Assembly (NCBI GenBank): GCA_934755305.1
Contig: CAKVLD010000073.1
Span: forward strand, 1-12,521
Direction: 5' to 3'
Source: an uncultured Clostridium sp.
GTDB taxonomy: Bacteria > Bacillota > Clostridia > Clostridiales > Clostridiaceae
DNA length: 12,521 bases
Part shown: positions 1-6,914 of the stretch, in pieces
Layout of the letters: each line of letters begins with the position of its first letter
Numbering within the stretch: the stretch's first letter is position 1
Translations under genes and position numbers: made by a program
Notes under the pieces: generated by a model
What the model saw: only the letters and a program-made list of their open reading frames with translations
What the model was told of the DNA's origin: nothing
Database searches by the model: none

Positions 1-1886
1 GTACAGTGGAGGAAAGTAAGGTATCAGAGAACAATATAAAAATAGGGGACTACAATATAGATAAAGAAATTTCTAATAAACTTCTCGTTAATAATGGAGC
101 AAACAAGCTTAATAATGAATCAATACAAATAGATAATAACATATCTAATAAGGTATCAATTATAAATGGATTAAATAATAGTGAAAGCGAGGCAGAAACT
201 GAAGAAGAAAATACAGATATAGGCAAAGCAAAAGCAGTTGATTTAAATACTATTACGGATGGTAAAATTACTAAAAGTGGTGAAAATAGATGGTATCTTA
301 CATATGTACCAGCAGGTAAAATTACTGCATATTTAGGCTATACTGGTAGTGATATGAATTTAGATTTATATTTATTTAAGTATGATGAAAATGAGAAAAA
401 GGTGACAAATGTTTCATATTCACTTTATGGTGCAGGACAAGCTGAACAATTAAGTTATGTAAGTGAAGGAGGCTATTATTTTATTGGTGTAGCTGACACA
501 GAAGGATTTTCAGAAGATAATCAATTTAAGTTAGCTTTGCTATATTCAGAAAAATATGATGAATTTGAAGGAAATGATAATGTTCTTTTCAGCAAAGAAA
601 TAGAAGGTGTTTCACCTAGTACAAGTAAAACAATTAGTAAAACTATAGATAATGATTTTGATGAAGATTGGTATAAGATTGACTTAACAGAAGATAAAAA
701 TTCATTTATTTCATTTACTAATTCAAATAGTAATGTTAATTATACAATGCAAATATTTAATTCAGACTTTGCTAATATTTGTACTATAAAGCAAAATCAA
801 AATGTAACTGGATTATTACCTAAAGGCACATATTATGTTAGAGTATTATCAGAAAATGGTAGTGATGCAGATAATCCATATATGATTTCTATCATTGATA
901 AAGATAAAGTAAATAATCTAACAAGTACTAGTTATATACCAAATTCAATAAATTCTGTTTTGAGTGATCAAAATGATGAAAAGTGGTCTAAAGTCACAGT
1001 TGATAAAGATCAAAAGGTTCAATTTACATTTGTAAACAGTGATACTTCTGTTAAATATGCTATAGATGTATATGATGCTAATTTAAACCTTTTAGCAACT
1101 ATGAATCAAGGGCAAAGAATAAGTGGAGAATTTAAAACAGGAGACTATTATTTAAAATTAAGATCAGTAAGTGGTTATAATTCGAATGCAAAGGCAACTG
1201 TTTATTGTGCTGCTTTTGCTAATTTTGATGATAGGCAAAATATAACTGATAAATTTACTACTTTAAGTGGAGTGTTAGCTCATAGAGATAAATGGGCAGA
1301 ACTTAATTTAGATTCAAAGAAAAGAGTAAGAGTAAACCTTACTAGAAGTGATGATAAATGCAATGTAGAAATATATAATTCTGATTTTCAATTAATAGGT
1401 ATTATAGATACTCAAGGAAAAGTTTTTGACAATATGCTAGATAGTGGAAAATATTATATAAGAGTTGTTGCAACAAAAGAAATTACTATAGATGATAAAT
1501 ATTCAGTAAGCATAGACCAGTATAATTCTGATGAACTTATAGCTTTTTCACCAGATGGTAAATATACAGTTTCAAGTAACTCTGATAAGACAAAAGCGTA
1601 TATTAATGGTGTAGAGACAAGCTTATTCTATAAGTATACTTTTGATCCTGGTTATACTCATTATTTTGTATATAATTCAACTAAAACTTCTAAGATTAAA
1701 AATATACAAATTGGAGAATATAAAGGAAACTTATGTGCATTTATATATGTAACTAATATGTATACACGTGAAAGTTTTTATTATAATGGAAAGCCTAGTT
1801 TTAAAGGAGAGAGAGTTGTAAAAGAAGGGGTCTTTATTAAAGGACTAGGTAATTCGTATAGCAATGCTGCTGTTATAGAAGAATAA
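1..1886 (+). CDS. Secreted protein with four tandem PPC-like domains (5' partial)
   Basis: The reading frame is already open at the left edge (codon phase starts at base 3). The first possible start, GTG at 6, has no visible ribosome binding site and no signal peptide follows it, so the true start and export signal probably lie outside the window. Counting from that GTG there are 626 residues. Residues 1-75 are an Asn/Ser/Glu-rich linker. Four beta-rich units follow, at about 80-185, 205-298, 312-405 and 418-505. Each opens with a Trp-containing strand (W96, W222, W327, W430) and ends in a G-x-Y-Y-hydrophobic strand; the last three repeat every 103-105 residues. This pattern resembles pre-peptidase C-terminal (PPC) domains, which accompany secreted proteases and surface proteins. 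Residues 510-626 form a separate Tyr-rich domain I do not recognise. No protease motif is visible in this part, so the function is unknown; surface adhesion or substrate binding is an inference. A terminator follows the stop, so it ends its transcript. Confidence 0.8.
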   Translation, partial: TVEESKVSENNIKIGDYNIDKEISNKLLVNNGANKLNNESIQIDNNISNKVSIINGLNNSESEAETEEENTDIGKAKAVDLNTITDGKITKSGENRWYLTYVPAGKITAYLGYTGSDMNLDLYLFKYDENEKKVTNVSYSLYGAGQAEQLSYVSEGGYYFIGVADTEGFSEDNQFKLALLYSEKYDEFEGNDNVLFSKEIEGVSPSTSKTISKTIDNDFDEDWYKIDLTEDKNSFISFTNSNSNVNYTMQIFNSDFANICTIKQNQNVTGLLPKGTYYVRVLSENGSDADNPYMISIIDKDKVNNLTSTSYIPNSINSVLSDQNDEKWSKVTVDKDQKVQFTFVNSDTSVKYAIDVYDANLNLLATMNQGQRISGEFKTGDYYLKLRSVSGYNSNAKATVYCAAFANFDDRQNITDKFTTLSGVLAHRDKWAELNLDSKKRVRVNLTRSDDKCNVEIYNSDFQLIGIIDTQGKVFDNMLDSGKYYIRVVATKEITIDDKYSVSIDQYNSDELIAFSPDGKYTVSSNSDKTKAYINGVETSLFYKYTFDPGYTHYFVYNSTKTSKIKNIQIGEYKGNLCAFIYVTNMYTRESFYYNGKPSFKGERVVKEGVFIKGLGNSYSNAAVIEE

Positions 1887-1913
1887 TATTTATTGAATGT
1901 TTGGTTTTGAAAT

Positions 1914-1962
1914 AAAAGGCTTAGAAGGTTAATAGAAATTGACCTTTTAAGTCTTTTGTATT
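1914..1962 (+). terminator. Intrinsic terminator after the PPC-domain gene
   Basis: A 17-base arm at 1914-1930 pairs with 1941-1957 around a 10-base loop. All positions are Watson-Crick or G-U pairs. The right arm ends in TTTT and is followed by GTATTTT. It begins 27 bases after the stop codon of the upstream gene. Confidence 0.8.
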
Positions 1963-2001
1963 TTAAAGTTTAAAAGATAATTATAAATAAAAGAAAAATA
2001 G

Positions 2002-2023
2002 ATAATTCTAAGTATAGAATTAT
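2002..2023. repeat. Small perfect hairpin (9-bp arms, 4-base loop)
   Basis: ATAATTCTA at 2002-2010 is perfectly complementary to TAGAATTAT at 2015-2023 across the loop AGTA. No U-run follows, so it is not a standard terminator. It ends one base before the left arm of the larger inverted-repeat unit, and the two may form one structured element. Confidence 0.6.
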
Positions 2024-2024
2024 G

Positions 2025-2130
2025 TAAAGAAAGCTTTGGACATAAAGTAAACAAATAATAAATAAAGGAGATTTCAAAAAATGAAACTGTAGTCATTATG
2101 AAAAAAGTTTTAGTCCAAAGCCTTTCTTTA
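2025..2130. repeat. 106-base unit bounded by 17/18-base inverted repeats
   Basis: The left arm TAAAGAAAGCTTTGGAC (2025-2041) is the reverse complement of the right arm GTCCAAAGCCTTTCTTTA (2113-2130) except for one extra base in the right arm. The arms enclose 71 bases with a good Shine-Dalgarno (AAGGAG, 2065-2070), a 10-base spacer and an ATG at 2081 that stops after three codons (Met-Lys-Leu-stop). A second ATG at 2098 opens an 18-residue frame running out through the right arm to 2154. The unit could be a structured RNA, a leader-peptide attenuator left from a lost gene, or a miniature inverted-repeat element. No clear target-site duplication is visible. The inverted repeat is certain; its role is not. 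Confidence 0.6.
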
Positions 2131-2304
2131 TATTCAATAAAACATATAACTTAATAGTATACATTTTTATTGAGGTAAATGTGTAAATTTATTTAGGATG
2201 ATTTACTACACCTTTAATACTTGACACAAATAAGAAAAATATACATAAAAAAATAAATTTTTTTATTTTATTTTAGGGTTGTAGAATATTCAAGTAATAT
2301 ATAG

Positions 2305-2334
2305 TTATTATTTATATAAATGCTATGTTATAAT
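2305..2334 (+). promoter_or_regulatory. Promoter of the HD nucleotidase gene (extended -10)
   Basis: TATAAT at 2329-2334 is a perfect -10 hexamer, and TG at 2326-2327 makes it an extended -10 element. The best -35 is the weak TTATTA at 2305-2310 with an 18-base spacer, as expected where an extended -10 compensates. The predicted transcript starts near 2341, about 30 bases before the ATG. Confidence 0.65.
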
Positions 2335-2372
2335 ATGAATAGATTAAACTAAAGAAAGTATGAGGAAACTAA

Positions 2373-2948
2373 ATGATAAGTAATAGATTGAAAAAACAAT
2401 TAGATTTTATTATAGAAATAGATAAAATAAAAAATATTTTCCGTATGTCATATATAGCAGATGGAAGTAGACGTGAAAATGATGCAGAACATTCTTGGCA
2501 TCTTGGCATAATGACAGCTATCTTATCAGAATATGTAGAAGATGATGTGGATATTAGTAAAGTTTTAAAAATGGTTCTTATTCATGATTTAGTTGAGATA
2601 TATGCAGGAGATACCTTTGCTTTTGATGAAGTAGGGTATATAGATAAATTAGATAGAGAAGAAAAAGCAGCGGAAGATCTATTTGGTATATTACCTGAGG
2701 ATCAAAAGGAAGAATTTAAAGTTTTATGGAAAGAATTTGAGGAGTGTAAGACTAGAGAAGCTAAATTTGGGGCAATGCTCGACAGATTACAACCTTTAAT
2801 TCTTGATTATGCAACTAAAGGAAAAGGTGTAAAGGAAAGTAATTTGACAGCGGAAAAATTATATAAGAGAAATGAAATTACTATGGAGGAAGGTCCTGAA
2901 GAATTTAAGGAATTAGTCAAGTACATAATAGAAGAAGTTACTAAATAA
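2373..2948 (+). CDS. HD-domain 5'-deoxynucleotidase-like phosphohydrolase (YfbR/HDDC2 type)
   Basis: This 191-residue cytosolic protein belongs to the HD superfamily subgroup that contains E. coli YfbR and human HDDC2, which remove the 5' phosphate from deoxynucleoside monophosphates using a divalent metal. The motifs in order are R33-R34-E-N-D-A-E-H40-S-W-H43, then the H71-D72 doublet with E75 and D80 (HDLVEIYAGD), and D137 in MLDRLQP. These match the metal ligands and catalytic acid of the family. The length is close to that of YfbR (about 200 residues). The ATG at 2373 is supported by GAGGA at 2362-2366, six bases upstream. The gene has its own promoter candidate and a terminator right after the stop, so it is monocistronic. 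Family membership is secure. Deoxynucleotidase activity is inferred, because related HD proteins can hydrolyse other phosphate esters. Confidence 0.85.
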   Translation: MISNRLKKQLDFIIEIDKIKNIFRMSYIADGSRRENDAEHSWHLGIMTAILSEYVEDDVDISKVLKMVLIHDLVEIYAGDTFAFDEVGYIDKLDREEKAAEDLFGILPEDQKEEFKVLWKEFEECKTREAKFGAMLDRLQPLILDYATKGKGVKESNLTAEKLYKRNEITMEEGPEEFKELVKYIIEEVTK

Positions 2949-2956
2949 ATTTATAT

Positions 2957-2996
2957 AAAAAGAGTCTAAAGTTAGTGGAATTTAGACTCTTTTTTC
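2957..2996 (+). terminator. Intrinsic terminator after the HD nucleotidase gene
   Basis: A perfect 14-bp stem (2957-2970 with 2981-2994) encloses a 10-base loop. The right arm runs into a T-tract at 2990-2995. It starts nine bases after the stop codon. Confidence 0.9.
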
Positions 2997-3078
2997 TATA
3001 TAAATAAAAAATATTAATAATGTTTTTTGATATTTTTGTTGTTAAATTAAATATTTTGATTTAAAAAACAGAAATAAC

Positions 3079-3107
3079 TTGAACATAAAAATTTAGTGTG
3101 ATATTAT
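3079..3107 (+). promoter_or_regulatory. Main promoter candidate for the PFOR gene
   Basis: TTGAAC (3079-3084) and TATTAT (3102-3107) are separated by exactly 17 bases. TG at 3099-3100, one base before the -10, forms an extended -10. Transcription would start near 3114 and give an untranslated leader of about 118 bases. Confidence 0.65.
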
Positions 3108-3128
3108 TTTTTTAACAAATAATTATTA

Positions 3129-3156
3129 TTGATTAATAGATAATAGTTTATATAAA
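3129..3156 (+). promoter_or_regulatory. Second promoter candidate for the PFOR gene
   Basis: TTGATT (3129-3134) and TATAAA (3151-3156) are separated by 16 bases. The predicted start would fall inside the 22-bp near-palindrome immediately downstream. In DNA this AT-rich, chance matches are common, so this is weaker than the upstream candidate. Confidence 0.4.
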
Positions 3157-3158
3157 GT

Positions 3159-3180
3159 ACATAGATAATATTATTTATGT
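3159..3180. promoter_or_regulatory. 22-bp near-palindrome in the PFOR leader, possible operator
   Basis: The half ACATAGATAAT (3159-3169) mirrors ATTATTTATGT (3170-3180) with a single mismatch, at 3164/3175. It lies just downstream of two promoter candidates and 51 bases before the PFOR start codon. The spacerless dyad could bind a dimeric regulator. It matches neither the Rex nor the Fnr consensus, so no regulator is named. Confidence 0.4.
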
Positions 3181-3231
3181 CTATAATAATATAAGTTAGT
3201 TTTTTTAATAAACAAAAGAGGAGTTGACAAT

Positions 3232-6200
3232 ATGAGAAAAATGAAAACAATGGATGGGAATACAGCTGCTGCTCATATAGCTTATGCTTTTACAGATGTA
3301 TCTGTTATATTTCCAATTACACCTTCATCACCAATGGCTGAATATGTAGATAGCTGGAGTGCTAAAGGAAGAAAGAATATATTTGGAGAAACAGTTAAAG
3401 TTGTAGAGATGCAATCAGAAGCAGGAGCAGCGGGAGCAGTTCATGGAGCTTTACAAGCAGGAGCATTAGCTACTACATTTACAGCTTCTCAAGGTCTTTT
3501 ATTAATGATACCTAATATGTATAAAATTGCAGGAGAAAGATTACCTGGAGTTATTCATGTAGCTGCAAGAGCACTAGCTACTTCTTCTTTAAGCATATTT
3601 GGGGATCATCAAGATGTTATGGCTGCAAGACAAACAGGATATGCTATGCTTGCAGAAGGGTCAGTACAAGAAGTAATGGATTTAGCAGCAGTTGCTCATT
3701 TAACTTCAATAAAATGTAGAATGCCATTTATGAATTTCTTTGATGGATTTAGAACATCTCATGAAATTCAAAAAATAGAAGTTTTAGAATATGATGAACT
3801 AGGAAAATTAGTAGATAAAGAAGCTCTAGCTAGCTTTAGAAATAATTCATTAAATCCTAACAATCCTAAGACCGTAGGTACAGCTCAAAATTCAGATATT
3901 TACTTCCAAACTAGAGAAGCTGTAAACAAATTCTACGATGATATTCCAGAAGTTGTAGAAGATTATATGATGAAGATAGGTGAACTTACTGGTAGAACAT
4001 ATCATTGTTTCGATTATTATGGAGCAAAAGATGCAGATAGAATAATAATAGCTATGGGATCAGTTACAGATGTATGTGAAGAAACTATAGATTATTTAAA
4101 TTCAAAAGGAGAAAAAGTTGGTTTAGTTAAGGTAAGACTATTTAGACCATTCTCAATGGAAAGATTATTAAAAGTAATTCCAAGTACTGTTAAGAAAATT
4201 GCTGTTTTAGATAGAACTAAGGAGCCAGGTTCAGTAGGAGAACCTTTATACTTAGACGTAGTTAGAACATTCCAAGGAGTAGAAAATGCACCTAATATAG
4301 TTGGGGGTAGATTTGGTCTTGGTTCAAAAGATCCAATTCCATCAGATATTGCAGCTGTATATGAAAACTTAAAGGCAGAAAATCCAAAGAACGGATTTAC
4401 TATAAGTATAATAGATGATGTTACTAATACATCATTAGAACCAGTAGATATAGATGCAGCAGATGAAAGTATTACTGCATGTAAGTTCTGGGGATTAGGT
4501 TCAGATGGTACAGTAGGTGCTAATAAGAGTGCTATAAAGATTATAGGAGATCATACAGATATGTATGCTCAAGGATATTTCTTCTATGATTCTAAGAAAT
4601 CAGGAGGTATTACTGTATCTCACTTAAGATTTGGTAAAAAGCCAATTAAATCACCATACCTTGTAAATAAAGCAGACTTCATAGCTTGTCATAACCAAGC
4701 ATATGTTAGAAAGTATAATGTTTTAGAAGGATTAAAACCAGGTGGTAAATTCTTATTAAATACATTATGGACACCAGAACAATTAGATGAAAAGTTACCA
4801 GCTTATATGAGAAGATACATTGCTGAAAATAACATTGAAGTTTATACATTAAATGCTATTAAAATAGCTCAAGAAGTTGGTTTAGGTGGAAGAATCAACA
4901 TGATAATGCAATCAGCATTCTTCAAGATAGCTAACATAATACCAATAGATGAAGCTGTTAAGTACTTAAAAGATGCGGTTGAAGCATCATATGGTAAAAA
5001 AGGTGAAAAAGTTGTAAGTATGAACTGGGAAGCTATAGATAAGGGTATAGAGTCTATAGTTAAGATAGATGTTCCAGAATCATGGAAAAATGCAGAAGAA
5101 GTTGATGAAGAGGCAATAGATGCACCTAAGTTTATAAAAGAAATAGTTGAACCTATAAATAGATTAGAAGGGGATTCTATTAAAGTTTCTACATTTTTAG
5201 ATAATGGAATGGAAGATGGAAGCTTTAGACATGGTACATCTTCTTATGAAAAGAGAGGAATTGCAGTTAATGTACCAGAATGGGTACCAGAAAACTGTAT
5301 TCAATGTAACCAATGTGCTTTTGTTTGTCCACACGCAGCAATTAGACCATTCTTATTAAATAATGAAGAAAAGGCTAATGCTCCAGAAGGAACTAAACTA
5401 GTAGCGCCTAAGGGAATAAAATCAGATGAAGAATTACATTACTCAATAGGTGTAACTCCTCTAGATTGTACAGGATGTTCAAACTGTGCTGAAGTATGTC
5501 CAGCTCCAGGTAAAGCTTTATTTATGAAGCCACAAGCTACACAAGGTAAACAAATTGATGTTTGGAATTACACAGTAGAAAAAGTTACTCAAAAGAACCC
5601 AATGAACAAGAATACTGTTAAGGGAGTTCAATTTGAACAACCATTATTAGAGTACTCAGGTGCTTGTGCAGGTTGTGGAGAAACACCATATGCAAAACTT
5701 GTTACTCAATTATTTGGGGATAGAATGATGATAGCTAATGCTACAGGATGTTCATCAATTTGGGCTTCATCAGCTCCAGCAAGTGCGTATACTAAGAATA
5801 AGAATGGTCATGGACCAGCATGGGCAAACTCATTATTTGAAGATAATGCAGAATTTGGTCTTGGAATGCATTTAGCAAGTACATCTATTAGAAATAGAAT
5901 AGAATCAAGATTAAAGAAATTAATTGAACAAAGTAACTTATCAGAAGATGATAAAGCAGTAGTTCAAGACTGGATAGATAATAAAGATAATGGAGAAAGT
6001 ACTAGATTAAGAGCAGATAGATTAGAGTCTGTATTAACTTCATTAAATACAGAAGAAGCAAAAACAATCCTAGAAGATAAACAATTCTTCATTAAGAGAA
6101 GTCAATGGATCTTTGGAGGAGACGGTTGGGCTTACGATATTGGATATGGAGGACTTGACCATGTATTAGCTTCAGGTGAAGATATAAATGTATTAGTATT

Positions 6201-6744
6201 TGATACAGAAATTTACTCAAATACTGGAGGTCAATCTTCTAAATCAACACCAGCTGCAGCTATAGCACAATTCGCTGCTAGTGGTAAGAAGACTAAGAAG
6301 AAAGACCTAGGAATGATGGCTATGAGTTATGGATATGTTTATGTAGCTCAAATAGCAATGGGAGCAGATAAGAATCAAACACTTAAAGCAATAGCAGAAG
6401 CAGAAAGCTATAAAGGACCATCATTAATAATTGCATATGCACCATGTATAAGTCATGGTATTAAAGTAGGGATGGCAAATTCTCAAGAAGAAGAAAGAAA
6501 AGCTGTTCAATGTGGATACTGGCAATTATATAGATATAATCCAACATTAATTGGAGAAAAAAATCCATTTAGTCTTGATTATAAGAAAGAAGTTAATGGT
6601 AAGTTTAGAGAATTCTTAATGGGTGAAGTAAGATATGCTGCTTTAGCTAAAGCATTCCCTGAACATGCAGAACAATTATTCCAAAAAACTGAAAAAGATG
6701 CTATGGAGAGACTTGAAAAGTATAGAAAATTAGCAGAAGCATAA
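3232..6744 (+). CDS. nifJ: Pyruvate:ferredoxin oxidoreductase (PFOR), single-chain
   Basis: This 1170-residue cytosolic iron-sulfur enzyme oxidises pyruvate with CoA to acetyl-CoA and CO2 and passes two electrons to ferredoxin, the central step of clostridial fermentation. The homodimeric single-chain form, in which the domains found as separate subunits in archaea are fused, is normally 1170-1230 residues. The N-terminal pyruvate-binding region carries T30 (FPITPSS), E63 and R113, each one position from its D. africanus counterpart. The two-[4Fe-4S] ferredoxin domain has C689-C692-C695-C699 and C746-C749-C752-C756. The thiamine-diphosphate domain has the proximal-cluster cysteines C812, C815, C840 and C1072 and the GDGWA...NTGGQ cofactor motif from residue 963. 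GAGGAG (3218-3223), eight bases before the ATG, supports the start. C-ending codons (AAC, TTC, TAC) seem commoner than in neighbouring genes, consistent with high expression. The gene stands alone between promoters and a strong terminator. No key residue is missing. Confidence 0.98.
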   Translation: MRKMKTMDGNTAAAHIAYAFTDVSVIFPITPSSPMAEYVDSWSAKGRKNIFGETVKVVEMQSEAGAAGAVHGALQAGALATTFTASQGLLLMIPNMYKIAGERLPGVIHVAARALATSSLSIFGDHQDVMAARQTGYAMLAEGSVQEVMDLAAVAHLTSIKCRMPFMNFFDGFRTSHEIQKIEVLEYDELGKLVDKEALASFRNNSLNPNNPKTVGTAQNSDIYFQTREAVNKFYDDIPEVVEDYMMKIGELTGRTYHCFDYYGAKDADRIIIAMGSVTDVCEETIDYLNSKGEKVGLVKVRLFRPFSMERLLKVIPSTVKKIAVLDRTKEPGSVGEPLYLDVVRTFQGVENAPNIVGGRFGLGSKDPIPSDIAAVYENLKAENPKNGFTISIIDDVTNTSLEPVDIDAADESITACKFWGLGSDGTVGANKSAIKIIGDHTDMYAQGYFFYDSKKSGGITVSHLRFGKKPIKSPYLVNKADFIACHNQAYVRKYNVLEGLKPGGKFLLNTLWTPEQLDEKLPAYMRRYIAENNIEVYTLNAIKIAQEVGLGGRINMIMQSAFFKIANIIPIDEAVKYLKDAVEASYGKKGEKVVSMNWEAIDKGIESIVKIDVPESWKNAEEVDEEAIDAPKFIKEIVEPINRLEGDSIKVSTFLDNGMEDGSFRHGTSSYEKRGIAVNVPEWVPENCIQCNQCAFVCPHAAIRPFLLNNEEKANAPEGTKLVAPKGIKSDEELHYSIGVTPLDCTGCSNCAEVCPAPGKALFMKPQATQGKQIDVWNYTVEKVTQKNPMNKNTVKGVQFEQPLLEYSGACAGCGETPYAKLVTQLFGDRMMIANATGCSSIWASSAPASAYTKNKNGHGPAWANSLFEDNAEFGLGMHLASTSIRNRIESRLKKLIEQSNLSEDDKAVVQDWIDNKDNGESTRLRADRLESVLTSLNTEEAKTILEDKQFFIKRSQWIFGGDGWAYDIGYGGLDHVLASGEDINVLVFDTEIYSNTGGQSSKSTPAAAIAQFAASGKKTKKKDLGMMAMSYGYVYVAQIAMGADKNQTLKAIAEAESYKGPSLIIAYAPCISHGIKVGMANSQEEERKAVQCGYWQLYRYNPTLIGEKNPFSLDYKKEVNGKFREFLMGEVRYAALAKAFPEHAEQLFQKTEKDAMERLEKYRKLAEA

Positions 6745-6753
6745 AATAAAAGA

Positions 6754-6798
6754 GAAAAGATTTAATGATATTTAATTATCATTAAATCTTTTTCTTTA
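6754..6798 (+). terminator. Strong intrinsic terminator after the PFOR gene
   Basis: A perfect 16-bp stem (6755-6770 with 6777-6792), extended by one G-U pair, closes a six-base loop and runs into TTTTTCTTTA. It begins ten bases after the PFOR stop and isolates PFOR from the chemoreceptor gene. Confidence 0.93.
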
Positions 6799-6835
6799 TA
6801 TGGACTTGAAAAATGTCGAAAAAAATAAAAAAGTA

Positions 6836-6862
6836 TAAAGAATATGACGAGAAATGCGATAA
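6836..6862 (+). promoter_or_regulatory. Sigma-D (flagellar sigma) type promoter of the chemoreceptor gene
   Basis: TAAA at 6836-6839 is followed after exactly 15 bases by TGCGATAA at 6855-6862. This matches the sigma-28/SigD layout (TAAA, 15 bases, GCCGATAA or GCCGATAT), with six of eight -10 positions identical and the CGATAA core intact. The predicted start near 6870 leaves a 45-base leader ending in the AGGAGG of the chemoreceptor. Genes for chemotaxis receptors are typical members of this regulon. Confidence 0.65.
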
Positions 6863-6914
6863 TTATGTGTACAGTAACAAGTATGGATTTATAGGTAATA
6901 AATTAGGAGGTAAT

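Larger units (their letters stand above)
1887..2372. other. Gene-poor gap between PPC-domain gene and HD nucleotidase
   Basis: This 486-base stretch contains, in order: the terminator of the upstream gene (1914-1962), a small perfect hairpin (2002-2023), a 106-base inverted-repeat unit (2025-2130), a very AT-rich tract with no gene I can support (2131-2300), and the promoter and ribosome binding site of the HD nucleotidase (2305-2366). An isolated TTGACA at 2221-2226 lacks a good partner -10. I see no RNA gene that I can name. Confidence 0.7.

Noticed and set aside
2098..2154. 18-residue ORF (MKKVLVQSLSLYSIKHIT) as a toxin or small protein
   Set aside because: It has no ribosome binding site of its own, is only mildly hydrophobic, and its frame runs through the inverted-repeat arm. 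It is mentioned only as part of the repeat unit.
2221..2249. Promoter at TTGACA 2221-2226
   Set aside because: The -35 is perfect, but only poor -10 matches lie at workable spacing (CATAAA at 17, TACATA at 15), and no gene starts soon downstream.
2247..2270. Terminator-like A7-TAAA-T7 hairpin
   Set aside because: It is a pure A-T stem of seven pairs with a four-base loop and very low stability, expected by chance in this AT-rich tract; no gene ends just before it.
1963..2372. Riboswitch or T-box leader upstream of the HD nucleotidase gene
   Set aside because: No conserved riboswitch core is recognisable, and the predicted promoter lies only about 30 bases before the ATG, leaving no room for a leader.
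3037..3118. Possible Rex redox-repressor site before the PFOR gene
   Set aside because: TTGTTAA near 3038 and TTAACAA at 3112-3118 are isolated half-sites about 70 bases apart. Neither has the matching half at the four-base spacing of the Rex consensus.
6813..6914. Longer chemoreceptor start at ATG 6813 (34 extra residues)
   Set aside because: It has no ribosome binding site, begins just after the PFOR terminator, lies upstream of the sigma-D-type promoter, and would put 46 hydrophilic residues before TM1. The ATG at 6915 has AGGAGG.
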